The notes beneath the pieces were generated by a model. It was not told the origin of the DNA, searched no databases, and worked only from the letters and a program-made list of their open reading frames with translations. A stretch of 64,000 nucleotides of DNA, taken from assembly GCA_017307275.1 (NCBI GenBank), contig JAFKFK010000009.1, forward strand, positions 1-64,000. Direction: 5' to 3'. The number at the start of each line of letters is the position of its first letter. Positions within the stretch are counted from its first letter, which is position 1. The translations under genes and the position numbers were made by a program. Below, piece after piece: positions 50,929 through 60,936 of the stretch. This stretch comes from Alphaproteobacteria bacterium (GTDB taxonomy: Bacteria > Pseudomonadota > Alphaproteobacteria > Reyranellales > Reyranellaceae).

Positions 50929-51903
50929 CTACTCCATCGGCAGGCCGGTTTTCTTCGCGATCGCGCTCCAGCGCTCGATCTCGTGAGTGACAAAGTCACC
51001 GAACGCCTGACGGCTTTCGAGAACGATGCGGGCGCCCTGTTCCTGCCAGATATGTTTCACGTCTGGCGCGGCCAATGCCTTCTGCACGGCAGCGTGCAGG
51101 GCATCGAGCGGAGCGACCGGCGTCGCCTTGGGCGCGAAGAGGCCGTACCAGGTGCTCACATCGAAATCGGGAACCCCCACTTCGGCAAAGGTCGGCACGT
51201 TAGGCAGCACGGGCTCGCGCGCCGTCGCCGCAACGGCAAGCGCACGCAAGCGGCCGGATTGCACGTAGGACGCTATGGTACTGAGGGGCTGGAAGGTTGC
51301 GTCGAGTTGGCCCGAGATCAGGTCCTGCAGGGCCGGCCCGCCGCCCCGATAGGGAACATGCGTCAGGCTGATACCCGTGCGCTGCTGCAGGAGTTCGATG
51401 GCAAGATGCGGCATGGTGCCGAGTCCCGATGAGCCGATGTTGATGGCGCTGGGTGACTTCTTCGCCGCCGCGAGAAAACCTGCGAAGTCCTTTACGTCGA
51501 GCTTGGCAGGATTGACGACAAGGCTGACGGGCACCTTGGCCAGGAGGCTGACCGGCGCAAAAAGGCGAGTCAGATCGAAGCCCGACTCGGCATAGACCAC
51601 CGGGGCAAAAGTCTGTGCCGAATTGGCGACCAAAAGCGTGCAGCCGTCGGGACGCGACCGGGCCACGACCATGCCGCCCAAGGTGCCGCCTGCCCCGCCT
51701 CGATTGTCGACCACGACCGGCTGTCCAAACTGTTCGCCAACATGGGCTGCAATCGGCCGGGCAAAAGTGTCGTTCGAGCCGCCGGGCGGGAACGGGACGA
51801 TCCAGTTCATCGTCCGCGTCGGACGCCAGTCGGCTGCATGCAATGGTGTGCCGGTACCCATCGCCAGGAGGCCGCCGAGCGCGACGCGACGTGAGACATT
51901 CAT
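50929..51903 (-). CDS. Bug-family tripartite tricarboxylate transport receptor
   Basis: 324 residues with a signal (MNVSRRVALGGLLAMGTG, twin-Arg-like). IVPFPPGGSNDTFARPIA, VVDNRGGAGGTLGG and HVPYRGGGPALQDLISGQ are the signatures of the Bug/TctC periplasmic receptors, which hold carboxylates such as tricarboxylates, nicotinate or aromatic acids. No TctA/TctB membrane genes are adjacent. Next to a second Bug gene, 3 bases from its stop. Confidence 0.88.
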   Translation of the reverse strand: MNVSRRVALGGLLAMGTGTPLHAADWRPTRTMNWIVPFPPGGSNDTFARPIAAHVGEQFGQPVVVDNRGGAGGTLGGMVVARSRPDGCTLLVANSAQTFAPVVYAESGFDLTRLFAPVSLLAKVPVSLVVNPAKLDVKDFAGFLAAAKKSPSAINIGSSGLGTMPHLAIELLQQRTGISLTHVPYRGGGPALQDLISGQLDATFQPLSTIASYVQSGRLRALAVAATAREPVLPNVPTFAEVGVPDFDVSTWYGLFAPKATPVAPLDALHAAVQKALAAPDVKHIWQEQGARIVLESRQAFGDFVTHEIERWSAIAKKTGLPME

Positions 51904-51906
51904 CAG

Positions 51907-52890
51907 CTACTCCATCTCGATGTTCGCGGCCTTGGCGATGCGGTTCCACCGCACGCTCTCGCGCTGAATGAAATCGGCGAACGCAGCACGGCTTTCCAGT
52001 TCGACGCGCGCGCCTTGCGCCAACCACAGACGCCGCACTTCATCGCTGACGAGTGCGGCTTGCACGGCACCATGCAGCCGGTCGAGGATCTCACCCGGCG
52101 TCTGGCGTGGCGCGAACAGACCGAACCAGGTCGTCATCCGGAACTCGGCGAGGCCTGCCTCGTGCATGGTGGGCACGCCCGCGAGCAAGGCATCGCGGCG
52201 GCGATTGGCTATCGCGAGCGCCCGCAGCTTGCCCGAATTGACGTAGTCCGCGACCGGACTGAGCAACACGAAGGCTGCCGCGATCTGGCCCGCCAGCAGG
52301 TCCGTGAGCATCGGCCCGCCGCCGCGATAGGGCACGTGGTTCAGCTCGATCCCGGCACGATCCTCGAACAGGCCGATGGCCAGGTGGGTGATGGTGCCGA
52401 GACCCGCCGAGCCTATGTCGATCGAGCCCGGCTTCGCCTTGGCTGCCGCGACGAAGCCTGCGAGATCGCGGGCGTCGAGGCGGGCGGGATTGACCACCAG
52501 CACATAGGGCACGCGCCCGAAGGCTGCGACCGGCGCGAAATCGCGTGTGAAATCGAAACCAGCCTTCGGATAGACAGTTGGCGCGTAGACAAGGCCGGTA
52601 TCGCCCACCAGCAGCGTGTAGCCGTCGGGTGCCGCTCGCGCCGCGATGGCCGTGCCGATCGTACCGCCGGCGCCGGGCCGGTTCTCGATCACCATCGGCT
52701 GGCCGAGGCGATCGCCTACGCGCGCCGCGATGGGACGCGCGAACATGTCCGAACCGCCGCCGGGTGGAAAGGGCACGATCCACGAGACAGGACGCGTCGG
52801 CCAGCCCGCCCCAAGCGCTCCCCCTGTCGTTGCGCCAATGCCGGCGGCCGCCAGCGCCGTCAGCGCGGCGCGCCGTGAAATCCGATTCAT
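51907..52890 (-). CDS. Bug-family tripartite tricarboxylate transport receptor
   Basis: 327 residues from ATG 52890 (MNRISRRAALTALAAAG, Tat-like), the alternative start at 52926 being 12 residues longer. Family signatures: WIVPFPPGGGSDMFARPIA, NRPGAGGTIGTAIAARAAPD and HVPYRGGGPMLTDLLAGQ. A paralogue of the following gene (50929-51903). Both lack adjacent permease genes, as is common for Bug proteins. Confidence 0.88.
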   Translation of the reverse strand: MNRISRRAALTALAAAGIGATTGGALGAGWPTRPVSWIVPFPPGGGSDMFARPIAARVGDRLGQPMVIENRPGAGGTIGTAIAARAAPDGYTLLVGDTGLVYAPTVYPKAGFDFTRDFAPVAAFGRVPYVLVVNPARLDARDLAGFVAAAKAKPGSIDIGSAGLGTITHLAIGLFEDRAGIELNHVPYRGGGPMLTDLLAGQIAAAFVLLSPVADYVNSGKLRALAIANRRRDALLAGVPTMHEAGLAEFRMTTWFGLFAPRQTPGEILDRLHGAVQAALVSDEVRRLWLAQGARVELESRAAFADFIQRESVRWNRIAKAANIEME

Positions 52891-53036
52891 GTCGTCCCAC
52901 CCATGCGGCCGGGAGCTTACCGGCACGGTCGAGCCGTCGCTACCGCCACGACTGCCGATAGAGTAGGCTTTTCAGGTCGGCCGCTTCCGCGACCGGACCC
53001 AGGAAGAAGTTTTGGAGGAAACATCGGGAGGCATCC

Positions 53037-54086
53037 ATGCACCGTCTCAAGGGCATGACCGTCGCTGTCGTCGTGGCAGCCAGCGTAGTTGCGTGGTCGG
53101 GTAATGCGTTCGCCCAAGCGAAGATCGTCGATGGGCCGGAAGTGAGATGGAAGCTGGGTGCCTGGGGCAAGCCGCGCGCTGCCACCCAGAATGTCGAGAC
53201 GCTGCGCAAGTTCCTCGACGAGCGCACCGGCGGAAAGTTCAAGATCCAGATCGGCTACGAAAGCTTCGGCAATCCGAAGGAACTGCTCGACCTTCTGAAA
53301 GTCGGCAGCCTGGAGGCCACCAACATCTGCGCCTCCTACCATCCGGAAAAACTGCCGGTCTATTCGGCCCTGGATCTTCCGTTCCTGCCGATCCCGGACA
53401 CGACAGTGCAGGAAAAAGTTCACAATGCCTTCCACAAGCACCCGCTGGTGCTGAAGGAGTTCGCGGGCTGGAACGCGATCCCCTACATGTCGGCCTTGCT
53501 GCCCAACAACGAGTTCGTGGGCCGCGGCAAGGCGCCGAAGACGGTCGAGGACTTCAAGGGCATGCGCGTGCGGGCTCTGGCCGGCATCGGCGAGGCCATG
53601 CGCAAGCTCGGTGCGGTGCCGACCTCGGTCGACGCAACGGAAGTCTACACCTCGCTCGAACGCGGCACGGTCGACGCCGCTGCGTTCCCGTCGACCTACG
53701 CGCACCAGTCCTATCGGACCTACGAGGTCGGCAAGTGGTTCACCGAAAACATGATGCTGGGGTCGGTCGGTTGCCCGACCCTGATCCACGTCGACCGCTA
53801 CGCCGAACTGCCGCCGCAATACAAGGCGCTCCTCGAGGAGGCCCGTGAACTAGGCCATGCAGCCGTCAAGAAGGCCTATGCAGAGTCCGACGAGAAGAAC
53901 ATCCCGCTGTTCAAGAAGAAGCTCACCTTTCTCAAGTTCACGCCAGACGAGTTGGCCGCCTTCCGCAAGGCCGGCGCTGATCCGGTCTGGGAGGAATGGG
54001 TCGTGAAACGCGAAGGCCAGGGCATTCCGGGCCGCGAGTTGCTCAACTTCCTGCTGAAGCAGGCCGGGGTCGAACCGAAGTCGTAG
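53037..54086 (+). CDS. TRAP transporter substrate-binding protein (DctP family)
   Basis: 349 residues. Signal peptide (residues 1-26, NAFA-Q). GKFKIQIGYESFGNPKELL, MRVRALAGIGEAMRKLGA (the arginine that salt-bridges ligand carboxylate lies here) and TSVDATEVYTSLERGTVDA are the DctP hallmarks. It is likely to serve the DctQM pair at 54091-56015, although it is on the opposite strand and convergent with only 4 bases between stops. Confidence 0.88.
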   Translation: MHRLKGMTVAVVVAASVVAWSGNAFAQAKIVDGPEVRWKLGAWGKPRAATQNVETLRKFLDERTGGKFKIQIGYESFGNPKELLDLLKVGSLEATNICASYHPEKLPVYSALDLPFLPIPDTTVQEKVHNAFHKHPLVLKEFAGWNAIPYMSALLPNNEFVGRGKAPKTVEDFKGMRVRALAGIGEAMRKLGAVPTSVDATEVYTSLERGTVDAAAFPSTYAHQSYRTYEVGKWFTENMMLGSVGCPTLIHVDRYAELPPQYKALLEEARELGHAAVKKAYAESDEKNIPLFKKKLTFLKFTPDELAAFRKAGADPVWEEWVVKREGQGIPGRELLNFLLKQAGVEPKS

Positions 54087-54090
54087 GTGG

Positions 54091-55395
54091 TCAGCCTGCC
54101 GCTTCCAGAATGAAGGTGACGATCTCGGGAAAGGCCGTCAGACATCCAATGGTGATGATGTCGGCGATGATGAAAGGCCAGATCCCGCGGAAAATATCGG
54201 CGACCGAAATATCCGGTCGCACGCCGTTCACGACGAAGACGACAAGGCCGACCGGCGGCGAGAGCGTGGCGATGCCGTTCAGCTTCACCAGGATGATGCC
54301 GAACCAGATCGGGTCGTAGCCCAGCGCCTCGACGACCGGGAACACGACCGGGAGCGTCAGCAGGAACATGCCGACGCCCTCCAGGATGGTTCCGAGGATC
54401 AGGTAGATCGCGTAGATCGCGAGCAGGATCACCAGCGGCGGCACGTTGAGGCTGGTGACCCAGCTCGCGAGCTGCTCCGGCAGGCCCGCGAAGCCCAGGA
54501 AGCGCACGAAGATCAGGACACCCCATACGACGGTAAAGATCACCGCGGTGAGCCGCGCCGTCTCGAGCAGCGCTCCCTTCAGCTCCGGCCATTTCATGCC
54601 GTTCATCAGCGCGATGACGAAGACGCAGAGGGCGCCCAATGCCCCCGCCTCGGTGGGCGTCGCCCAGCCGAACAGCATCGAATAGAAGATGATGGCGATC
54701 ACCAGCACGATGGGTAGCGTGCCGGGCAGCGACTTGAAGCGTTGCGGCCAGGTATAGCCGCGGATTGGCTGGCCGTAGCTCGGGTTGCGCCAGCACATCA
54801 CCAGAATGATGGCGGTGTAGACAAAGGCCGAGAAGATGCCGGGCGCAAAGCCCGCGACCAGCAGCTTGCCGACCGACTGCTCGGTGATGATGCCGTAGAC
54901 CACGAGGAGCGCGCTGGGCGGGATCAGCGAATCGAGCGTGGCACCTGCCGCGACGACTCCGGCCGCCAGCCGCTTGTTGTATCCCGCCTTCAGCATCTCG
55001 GGGATAGCGACCTTGGCGAACACCGCCGCAGCCGCAGTATTGGCGCCCGAGACGGCGGAGAATCCCGCCACGGCATAGACCGTGGCGATTGCGAGCCCGC
55101 CCGGCAGCCAGCCCAGCCAACGCCGCGCCGCCTCGAAGGCCGCCTGCGTGATGCCGGCATAGTAGGCGAGGTAGCCGATCAGGATGAACATCGGCAGGAC
55201 GCTCAGCGTATAGTTCACGACCGAGGCGTGCGGCACGACGCCGGCGGTGCGCAGACCGGGGCCGAAACCCGTCAGGACGGCAAGCCCGAAGGCGCCGACG
55301 ACGGCGGCGGCGAAAGCGATGCGCACACCCACCACGCACAGGGCGACCAGCAGGACGCAGCCCAGAATGCCAAGGGTCAGCGGTTCGATTGTCAT
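54091..55395 (-). CDS. dctM: TRAP transporter large permease (DctM)
   Basis: 434 residues from ATG 55395, overlapping the small-permease stop (ATGA). About 12-13 membrane helices. Signatures are SGANTAAAAVFAKVAIPEML, GATLDSLIPPSALLVVYG and the helical-hairpin VGMFLLTLPVVFPVVEALG. It carries out sodium-driven uptake of a carboxylate delivered by the periplasmic receptor. Substrate unknown. Confidence 0.9.
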   Translation of the reverse strand: MTIEPLTLGILGCVLLVALCVVGVRIAFAAAVVGAFGLAVLTGFGPGLRTAGVVPHASVVNYTLSVLPMFILIGYLAYYAGITQAAFEAARRWLGWLPGGLAIATVYAVAGFSAVSGANTAAAAVFAKVAIPEMLKAGYNKRLAAGVVAAGATLDSLIPPSALLVVYGIITEQSVGKLLVAGFAPGIFSAFVYTAIILVMCWRNPSYGQPIRGYTWPQRFKSLPGTLPIVLVIAIIFYSMLFGWATPTEAGALGALCVFVIALMNGMKWPELKGALLETARLTAVIFTVVWGVLIFVRFLGFAGLPEQLASWVTSLNVPPLVILLAIYAIYLILGTILEGVGMFLLTLPVVFPVVEALGYDPIWFGIILVKLNGIATLSPPVGLVVFVVNGVRPDISVADIFRGIWPFIIADIITIGCLTAFPEIVTFILEAAG

Positions 55396-56015
55396 GGCCG
55401 CCTCTCCCCTGTCGTTTTTTCTTCCCGCCCCAGCGCTTCCTGGATCTCGTTCTGCGCCTGGACCTCGATGGTCTCGATCACCGGCACGGCAATCGGCGGT
55501 GCATTGGGGTAGCGGATCAGCCGGGCATAGTCGGCCGCCTGCAGGGCAAGCCGTACCCAGAGGACCGCCAGTACGAAGGGCACCAGCAGCTTGGTCGGCC
55601 AGACCGGCAACTTGATGTCGATTGTGGAGTCGCCGAGCTGGTAGGCACGCAGGAAGTTCTGCCAGGTCGAGTCGACCAGGGTGGTGATGGCAAGCATTGC
55701 CACCAGCACGGCGAACAGCTCCATCGACCAGAGGAAGCGCAGCGAGAAGCCGCGCAGCAGCAGGTCCATCCGGATATGCGCGCCGACGCGCTGGGCATAG
55801 GAGATGCCCAGGAAGGCGAACAAGGCGCTCGCCTGCTCCATGTAGTCGATATAGCCGTAGATGGCGGTGTTGAAGGCGGTACGTCCGACGATCTGAAAGA
55901 CGCCGACAAACATCAGGAAGAAGATCGCCGCAGCGGCGATCAGGTTCATCCCGTCTTCGAGCCGCGACCAATAGCGGTGCGCTACCGCCAAGGCGGTCGT
56001 CCCGTCTCTCGGCAT
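55392..56015 (-). CDS. dctQ: TRAP transporter small permease (DctQ)
   Basis: 207 residues with four membrane helices (about 22-42, 60-78, 95-115 and 135-160). Its RVGAHIRMDLLLR segment matches the conserved cytoplasmic loop of DctQ. The C-terminal tail is long and charged. First gene of the dctQM pair, 114 bases downstream of the next minus-strand gene's stop. Confidence 0.85.
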   Translation of the reverse strand: MPRDGTTALAVAHRYWSRLEDGMNLIAAAAIFFLMFVGVFQIVGRTAFNTAIYGYIDYMEQASALFAFLGISYAQRVGAHIRMDLLLRGFSLRFLWSMELFAVLVAMLAITTLVDSTWQNFLRAYQLGDSTIDIKLPVWPTKLLVPFVLAVLWVRLALQAADYARLIRYPNAPPIAVPVIETIEVQAQNEIQEALGREEKTTGERRP

Positions 56016-56129
56016 GCTCTCCTCCCCCGCCTGCAGCCGCCCGTATTCGGGTCGTCAGCGCTGCAGGCCTGGATGAAGGCTAGTCCGCCTAGCGGATCTC
56101 TTCAATCCGCGCGATATACGCGAGAAAAT

Positions 56130-57104
56130 TTACTGCGGTTCGATCTTTGCGAGCTTGATGTACTTGGTCCAGTCCTCGCGCTCCTTGGCCACGAAGGCAT
56201 CGCACTGTTCGATGGTCCAGTCCTTCGGCGGCGGAATGAAGCCGAGTTGCTTCACACGCTCCAGAATCGCCGGCTCGTAGATCGCATCCATGATCAGGCG
56301 ATTCAGCTTCTTCTTGATGTCATCGGGCGTCTCCTTCCGCACGGAGAAGCACGAATAGGCAATGATCACGTAGCTCGGATAGGATTCGGCGATCGCGGGA
56401 ACATCGGGGAAGAGCGGCGAGCGCTCCTTCGAGGTGACGGCCAACGCGCGCACATAGCCCGAGCGGACATAGCTCTCGCCCACCACCTGGTCGGGGAACA
56501 CGCAGTCGACGCGGCCCGCGTTGAGATCCTGGATCGAGGCGACGGCGTCGCGATAGGCGACTTCCTCAAACTTCACGCCGGTCGTGACCTCGAACAGCGC
56601 CGCGGGGACGCGCGATGAGGCGTTGCCGTAGCCGGAGAAGAGCGGCTTGGGCTGCTTCTTGGCGTATTCGACGAACTCCTTCACCGTCTTGTACGGCGCG
56701 TCCGGCTTCACCAGCATGAAGTTGCCGGTGGACCCGTTGACGGCGACCGTCGTGAAGTCCAACGGATCGTAGGTCATCGTCTTGTAGAGGCTGGGATTGG
56801 CGCCCAGCGTGCTGGTCGAGCCGAGCAGGATCGTATAGCCGTCGGCCGGCGCATTCTTGACCTGCGTCGTCCCGATCATGCCGGTAGCGCCGGGCTTGTT
56901 CTCGACGACGAACGGCTTGCCCGTCATGGTCTCGAGCTGCTTGCCGATCAGGCGCGAGATGATGTCGGTCGAGCCACCCGGCCCGAAGGGCACCAGAATT
57001 TTCACCAGTCGATTGGGATAGGCTTCCTGCGCTGCCGCCGTTGCGCCGAGACCGGCCACGAGTGGAACGCCGGCAAGGCCGGCCAGGAGATCTCTGCGCT
57101 TCAT
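56130..57104 (-). CDS. Bug-family tripartite tricarboxylate transport receptor
   Basis: 324 residues from ATG 57104 (MKRRDLLAGLAGVPLVAG, Tat-like). ILVPFGPGGSTDIISRLIG, VENKPGATGMIGTTQVKNAP and EVAYRDAVASIQDLNAGR are recognisable but diverged from the two other Bug proteins of this window (the last replaces HVPYRGGGP). No membrane components are adjacent. It sits between the TRAP permease genes and the aldehyde dehydrogenase on the same strand, separated from the latter by a terminator. Confidence 0.85.
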   Translation of the reverse strand: MKRRDLLAGLAGVPLVAGLGATAAAQEAYPNRLVKILVPFGPGGSTDIISRLIGKQLETMTGKPFVVENKPGATGMIGTTQVKNAPADGYTILLGSTSTLGANPSLYKTMTYDPLDFTTVAVNGSTGNFMLVKPDAPYKTVKEFVEYAKKQPKPLFSGYGNASSRVPAALFEVTTGVKFEEVAYRDAVASIQDLNAGRVDCVFPDQVVGESYVRSGYVRALAVTSKERSPLFPDVPAIAESYPSYVIIAYSCFSVRKETPDDIKKKLNRLIMDAIYEPAILERVKQLGFIPPPKDWTIEQCDAFVAKEREDWTKYIKLAKIEPQ

Positions 57105-57199
57105 CAGTTTGCACCCCCAAGGAAAGACGGCACCGATATAGGTCGTAGCGAGCAAAAGGCGAGCGGCCGATTGTCCATCGTTCCGAAGGGCGAGGAGTT

Positions 57200-57243
57200 T
57201 CGCAAAAAAGAAAGCCCTCCTCCGATCGCTCGGAGAAGGGCTT
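57200..57243 (-). terminator. Rho-independent terminator of the aldehyde dehydrogenase gene
   Basis: Reading the minus strand: AAGCCCTT-CTCCGA-GCGA-TCGGAG-GAGGGCTT, an interrupted stem of 13-14 pairs, immediately followed by TTTCTTTTTTGCG. It lies 23 bases after the stop codon at 57267. The best terminator in the window. Confidence 0.88.
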
Positions 57244-57266
57244 CGTTTCGTTGAAGTCGGCCGGGC

Positions 57267-58706
57267 TTACATGCCGAGCTGGCTGATGAACTTGGTGTTG
57301 AGGTAGGCCTCGAGCGCCTCGATGCCGCCCTCGGAGCCATAGCCCGAGTCCTTCATGCCGCCGAACGGCACCTCTGGCAGCGCCAGGCCATGATGGTTGA
57401 TCGACACCATGCCGCTTTCGAAGGCAGCGCCGACCTTGGTCATGGTCTTGCTGTTTGTGGTGTAGGCGTAGGCCGCGAGGCCCCACGGCAGACGGTTGGC
57501 TTCCTTCATCACGCCATCGAAATCCTTGAACGTCGAGATCGGCGCCAGGGGGCCGAACGGTTCGTCGTTCATGATCTTGGCGTCGAGCGGCACGTCAGTC
57601 AGGACGGTCGGCTCGTAGAAGTAGCCCTTGTTGCCCTTGCGCTGGCCGCCGGTCTGGACCTTGGCGCCCTTGGCGATGGCGTCGCTCACGAAGCCGTCGA
57701 TGGCATGCAGACGGCGCTCGGCAACGAGCGGGCCCATGCGGGTGTCGGCGTCGAGGCCGTTACCGACCTTCAGGTTCTTGGCGTAGGCCGTAAACTTCTC
57801 GACGAACTCCGGATAGACCTTCTCGTGCACCAGGAAGCGCGTCGGCGCAACGCAGACCTGGCCAGCATTGCGGAACTTGTTGGCGCCCAGGATGTTCACT
57901 GCCTGGTCGACGTCGGCGTCCTCGAACACGATGGCCGGCGAATGGCCGCCCAGTTCCATGGTGACGCGCTTCATGTGTGCGCCCGCGAGCGCGGCGAGCT
58001 GCTTCCCGACCGGCGTCGAGCCGGTGAAGGTCACCTTCTTGATGATCGGATGCGGGATCAGATACTCGCTGATCTCCGACGGCACGCCGTAGACGAGCTG
58101 GATGACGCCCGCCGGCACGCCGGCATCGACGAAGGCCTTGATGAGCTGTGCGCACGAGCCGGGTGTGTCTTCCGGGCCCTTCACGATGATCGAGCAGCCC
58201 GTGGCCAGTGCGGCCGAGGCCTTGCGCACCACCTGGTTGATCGGGAAGTTCCACGGTGTGAACGCAGCGACCGGGCCGACCGGCTCCTTCGTCACGAGCT
58301 GGTACACGTTCTCGAAGCGCGCCGGAACGATGCGGCCGTAGGTGCGGCGGCCTTCTTCGGCCATCCACTCGATGATGTCGGCAGCGAGCAGGGTCTCACC
58401 CTTGGCCTCGATCACCGGCTTGCCCTGCTCCATGGTCATGATCGGCGCAATCTCGTCGGCGCGCTGGCGCATCAGCTCGGCGGCCTTGCGCATGATCTTG
58501 TAGCGATCGAACGGCGAGACCTTGCGCCACTGCTGGAAGCCCTTCTCGGCCGCCGCGAGCGCGCGGTCGAGGTCGCTCTTCTCGGCATGCGCCACCTGGC
58601 CGATCACTTCTTCCGTCGCCGGGTTGATGACCGGAATCGTCCGGCCGTTGGCGCCCTTGGTCCAGGCGCCGTCGATCATCAGGGATACGTCGCTATAGCT
58701 CGTCAT
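57267..58706 (-). CDS. NAD(P)-dependent aldehyde dehydrogenase (succinate-semialdehyde type)
   Basis: 479 residues from ATG 58706, preceded by [36 protein letters not shown] (cofactor), catalytic Glu in TMELGGHSP and nucleophile Cys in [13 protein letters not shown] are all present. GQVCVAPTR and [11 protein letters not shown] place it with the succinate-semialdehyde/alpha-ketoglutarate-semialdehyde group. It oxidises a semialdehyde to the acid in the cytoplasm. It follows the UraD-UraH gene by 19 bases on the same strand, so possibly co-transcribed, ending in a strong terminator. Confidence 0.9.
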   Translation of the reverse strand: MTSYSDVSLMIDGAWTKGANGRTIPVINPATEEVIGQVAHAEKSDLDRALAAAEKGFQQWRKVSPFDRYKIMRKAAELMRQRADEIAPIMTMEQGKPVIEAKGETLLAADIIEWMAEEGRRTYGRIVPARFENVYQLVTKEPVGPVAAFTPWNFPINQVVRKASAALATGCSIIVKGPEDTPGSCAQLIKAFVDAGVPAGVIQLVYGVPSEISEYLIPHPIIKKVTFTGSTPVGKQLAALAGAHMKRVTMELGGHSPAIVFEDADVDQAVNILGANKFRNAGQVCVAPTRFLVHEKVYPEFVEKFTAYAKNLKVGNGLDADTRMGPLVAERRLHAIDGFVSDAIAKGAKVQTGGQRKGNKGYFYEPTVLTDVPLDAKIMNDEPFGPLAPISTFKDFDGVMKEANRLPWGLAAYAYTTNSKTMTKVGAAFESGMVSINHHGLALPEVPFGGMKDSGYGSEGGIEALEAYLNTKFISQLGM

Positions 58707-58725
58707 TGTTTCTCCTCCGTCTTCT

Positions 58726-59607
58726 CTAACTTCCGCGATAGGTCGAATAGCTCCAGGGCGTGCAGAGCAGCGGCACGTGATAATGCCCCTCCGGCTCGGC
58801 AATGGAAAAGCGCAAAGGCACGATATCAAGAAATGGCGGGTCGCTTTGCTCAATGCCCCTGCTGCGGAAGTGGTCACCGACCGCAAACTGCAGTTCGTAG
58901 CGACCGATGGGCAATGGCCGATTGCCGATCAGCGGCGCATCGGTGCGGCCATCGGCATTGGTGATTGCGGCCGCGATCAGATGGGACTGCTTGCCCGCGA
59001 ATTCGTAGAGCTCGACGGCGATGCCGACCGCCGGCCGGCCTGCGTGGGTGTCGAGGACGTGCGTGCTGAGGCGTCCATTGACCCTGGGCATACCCTCACC
59101 CGTCACCTTGGCCGCCATACGCAGTCGCGTGATGAAGAAGATCTCCTGCAGGGCGGCGGTGAATTCCCCTGCCGCGTCGTGGCGCAGCCGGCGCTCGAAC
59201 TGGTCGAGGATCGAATCGCGTGTGTGCCGACGCACGCAGACGATGAATGGAAAGCCGAACTTTGCCTTGTAGGCATCGTTCAAGTGATGGAAGCGCTGGA
59301 AATCCACTTCCGGCAGGGAATCGAGGCCGACGCTTGCCTGCTCGTGTCGTGACTCTTCGGTGAGAGCGCCGGCGCGGGCCGCCTTGCCGGCCAGGTCGGG
59401 ATGGCCACGCAAGAACTCGATCTGACGCTCGCGTGGCGCCGCACGCACGACGCCCATCATGGCTTCGTGCAGGGCCGTCACGCTGGCGAACGGCCGCTTC
59501 GCCGCCACCGTCTCGGCCACCCAGGGCGCCAGCTCGAACGTATCGCCGACGGCGGCGCAAAAATCCGCAGGAGCCGCACGGTTGAGATCGGCGAGCGTAT
59601 GCATCAT
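58726..59607 (-). CDS. UraD-UraH fusion: OHCU decarboxylase and 5-hydroxyisourate hydrolase
   Basis: 293 residues. Residues 1-165 are 2-oxo-4-hydroxy-4-carboxy-5-ureidoimidazoline decarboxylase: RGHPDLAGK has the catalytic His (about 69), [10 protein letters not shown] and FGFPFIVCV follow. Residues about 178-293 are transthyretin-like hydroxyisourate hydrolase: [16 protein letters not shown] has the first catalytic His, and the protein ends [17 protein letters not shown], including the family C-terminal YRGS. The pair converts the uricase product to S-allantoin. The same domain order occurs in plant allantoin synthase. No uricase gene is in the window. Confidence 0.92.
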   Translation of the reverse strand: MMHTLADLNRAAPADFCAAVGDTFELAPWVAETVAAKRPFASVTALHEAMMGVVRAAPRERQIEFLRGHPDLAGKAARAGALTEESRHEQASVGLDSLPEVDFQRFHHLNDAYKAKFGFPFIVCVRRHTRDSILDQFERRLRHDAAGEFTAALQEIFFITRLRMAAKVTGEGMPRVNGRLSTHVLDTHAGRPAVGIAVELYEFAGKQSHLIAAAITNADGRTDAPLIGNRPLPIGRYELQFAVGDHFRSRGIEQSDPPFLDIVPLRFSIAEPEGHYHVPLLCTPWSYSTYRGS

Positions 59608-59678
59608 GCCGGCCGACCTAGCACGGCGGCCGGTCCGTCTCTATAGTCCGGCCAGCAAATTCAAAGGGAGGAGCCGCA

Positions 59679-60932
59679 ATGACCGGCCGCACGACATTCA
59701 CCCGCCGTCGCTTTGGACAGGCAACCTTGGCCGGGACCGCGCTCCTTGGCGCGCCGCTGCCGATTCGTCAGGCGTTCGCGCAGGGCGGACCGGCCAATCT
59801 CAAGGTTGGACTGCTGCTGCCGACTTCCGGGCTCCAGGCGCAGATCGGGCAGGCTTGCCGCCGCGGCGCCGACGTCGCCAACGAGGTTTTTGCCGACATG
59901 AAGATGCCGGTGAAGATCGACATCGTGAACTACGACACCGAGACCAAGCCCGACGTGGCGCGGACCCAGGCGGAGAAGGCGATCGACGCCGGCTGCCACA
60001 TGCTGGTTGGCGCGTTCGACTCCGGCCAGACCATCGCCATCGCCCAGGTCTGCGAGCAGCGCGGCGTGCCGCTGATCGTGAACATCGCGGCGGCGCCGCA
60101 GATCACCGAGCAGGGCTACAAGTTCGTCGTCCGTAACTTCCCGACGGCGCCCATGCTGATCACCGGCGCGCTGGCGCTGCACAAGGAGATCTTCAAGGTC
60201 TCGGGCAAGACGCCGAAGACGGCCGTGCTGATGAGCGTGAACGACACGTTCGGCACCTCGATGATCAACGGCATCAAGGCGCTCTTCCCCAAGCTCGACA
60301 TGCCCTACGAGCTGGTCGACACGATCAGCTACGATCCGGCGGCGAAGGACCTCGCCGTCGAGGTCGGCAAGGCCAAGGCCACCAAGGCCGAGCTGCTGCT
60401 GCCGGTCAGCCGCCTCAACGATGCCAAACTGCTCGTCCAGGAGATGGTGAAGCAGCGTTGGGAGCCGATGGGTGTGCTCAATCCCGGCGCGCCGGGCCTC
60501 TACGAGCAGGACTTCCTCAAGACCATGGGCAAGTACGGCGAGTTCATGATCTCGAACGTGCCGTGGCTCGATCCGAAGTCGGCCATGACCCAGTCGCTCG
60601 AGAAGCGCCATGCCGCCAAGTATCCCAACGACCAGCTCGACCTGAACGGCGGCTTCACTTTCGAGGGCATCCTGATCGCCGCGCACGCCTGGCTCAGTGC
60701 CAAGTCGACCAAGCCGGGCGACCTGATGGAAGCGCTGCGCAAGAGCAAGATCGACCAGCACGTCATGATCGGCGGGCCGATCCAGTTCGACGCCAAGGGC
60801 CAGAACGTCAACATCAAGGCGTCGGCGGTCGAGAACCTGAAGCGCAAGCCCACCGTCGTCCTGCCCCTCGAATCCGCGGCGGCCCCGCTGGTCTTCCCGA
60901 TGCCCAGCTGGAACGACAAGCGGCGCACCTGA
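59679..60932 (+). CDS. livJ: Branched-chain amino acid-type ABC substrate-binding protein
   Basis: 417 residues after GGGAGGAG. Tat signal (FTRRRFGQATLAGTALLG). The LivJ/amide-binding family core is seen: LKVGLLLPTSGLQAQIGQAC, the VGAFDSGQTIAIA segment and TFEGILIAAHAWL. It binds a hydrophobic amino acid, amide or urea-like ligand. Head of a five-gene liv operon. The divergent neighbour across 71 bases is the UraD-UraH gene, which makes a nitrogen-compound ligand plausible. Confidence 0.85.
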   Translation: MTGRTTFTRRRFGQATLAGTALLGAPLPIRQAFAQGGPANLKVGLLLPTSGLQAQIGQACRRGADVANEVFADMKMPVKIDIVNYDTETKPDVARTQAEKAIDAGCHMLVGAFDSGQTIAIAQVCEQRGVPLIVNIAAAPQITEQGYKFVVRNFPTAPMLITGALALHKEIFKVSGKTPKTAVLMSVNDTFGTSMINGIKALFPKLDMPYELVDTISYDPAAKDLAVEVGKAKATKAELLLPVSRLNDAKLLVQEMVKQRWEPMGVLNPGAPGLYEQDFLKTMGKYGEFMISNVPWLDPKSAMTQSLEKRHAAKYPNDQLDLNGGFTFEGILIAAHAWLSAKSTKPGDLMEALRKSKIDQHVMIGGPIQFDAKGQNVNIKASAVENLKRKPTVVLPLESAAAPLVFPMPSWNDKRRT

Positions 60933-60936
60933 CATC

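Noticed and set aside
57390..58964. A 524-codon plus-strand open frame
   Set aside because: Antisense to the aldehyde dehydrogenase and the end of the UraD-UraH gene; His/Arg/Asp-rich, no domain.
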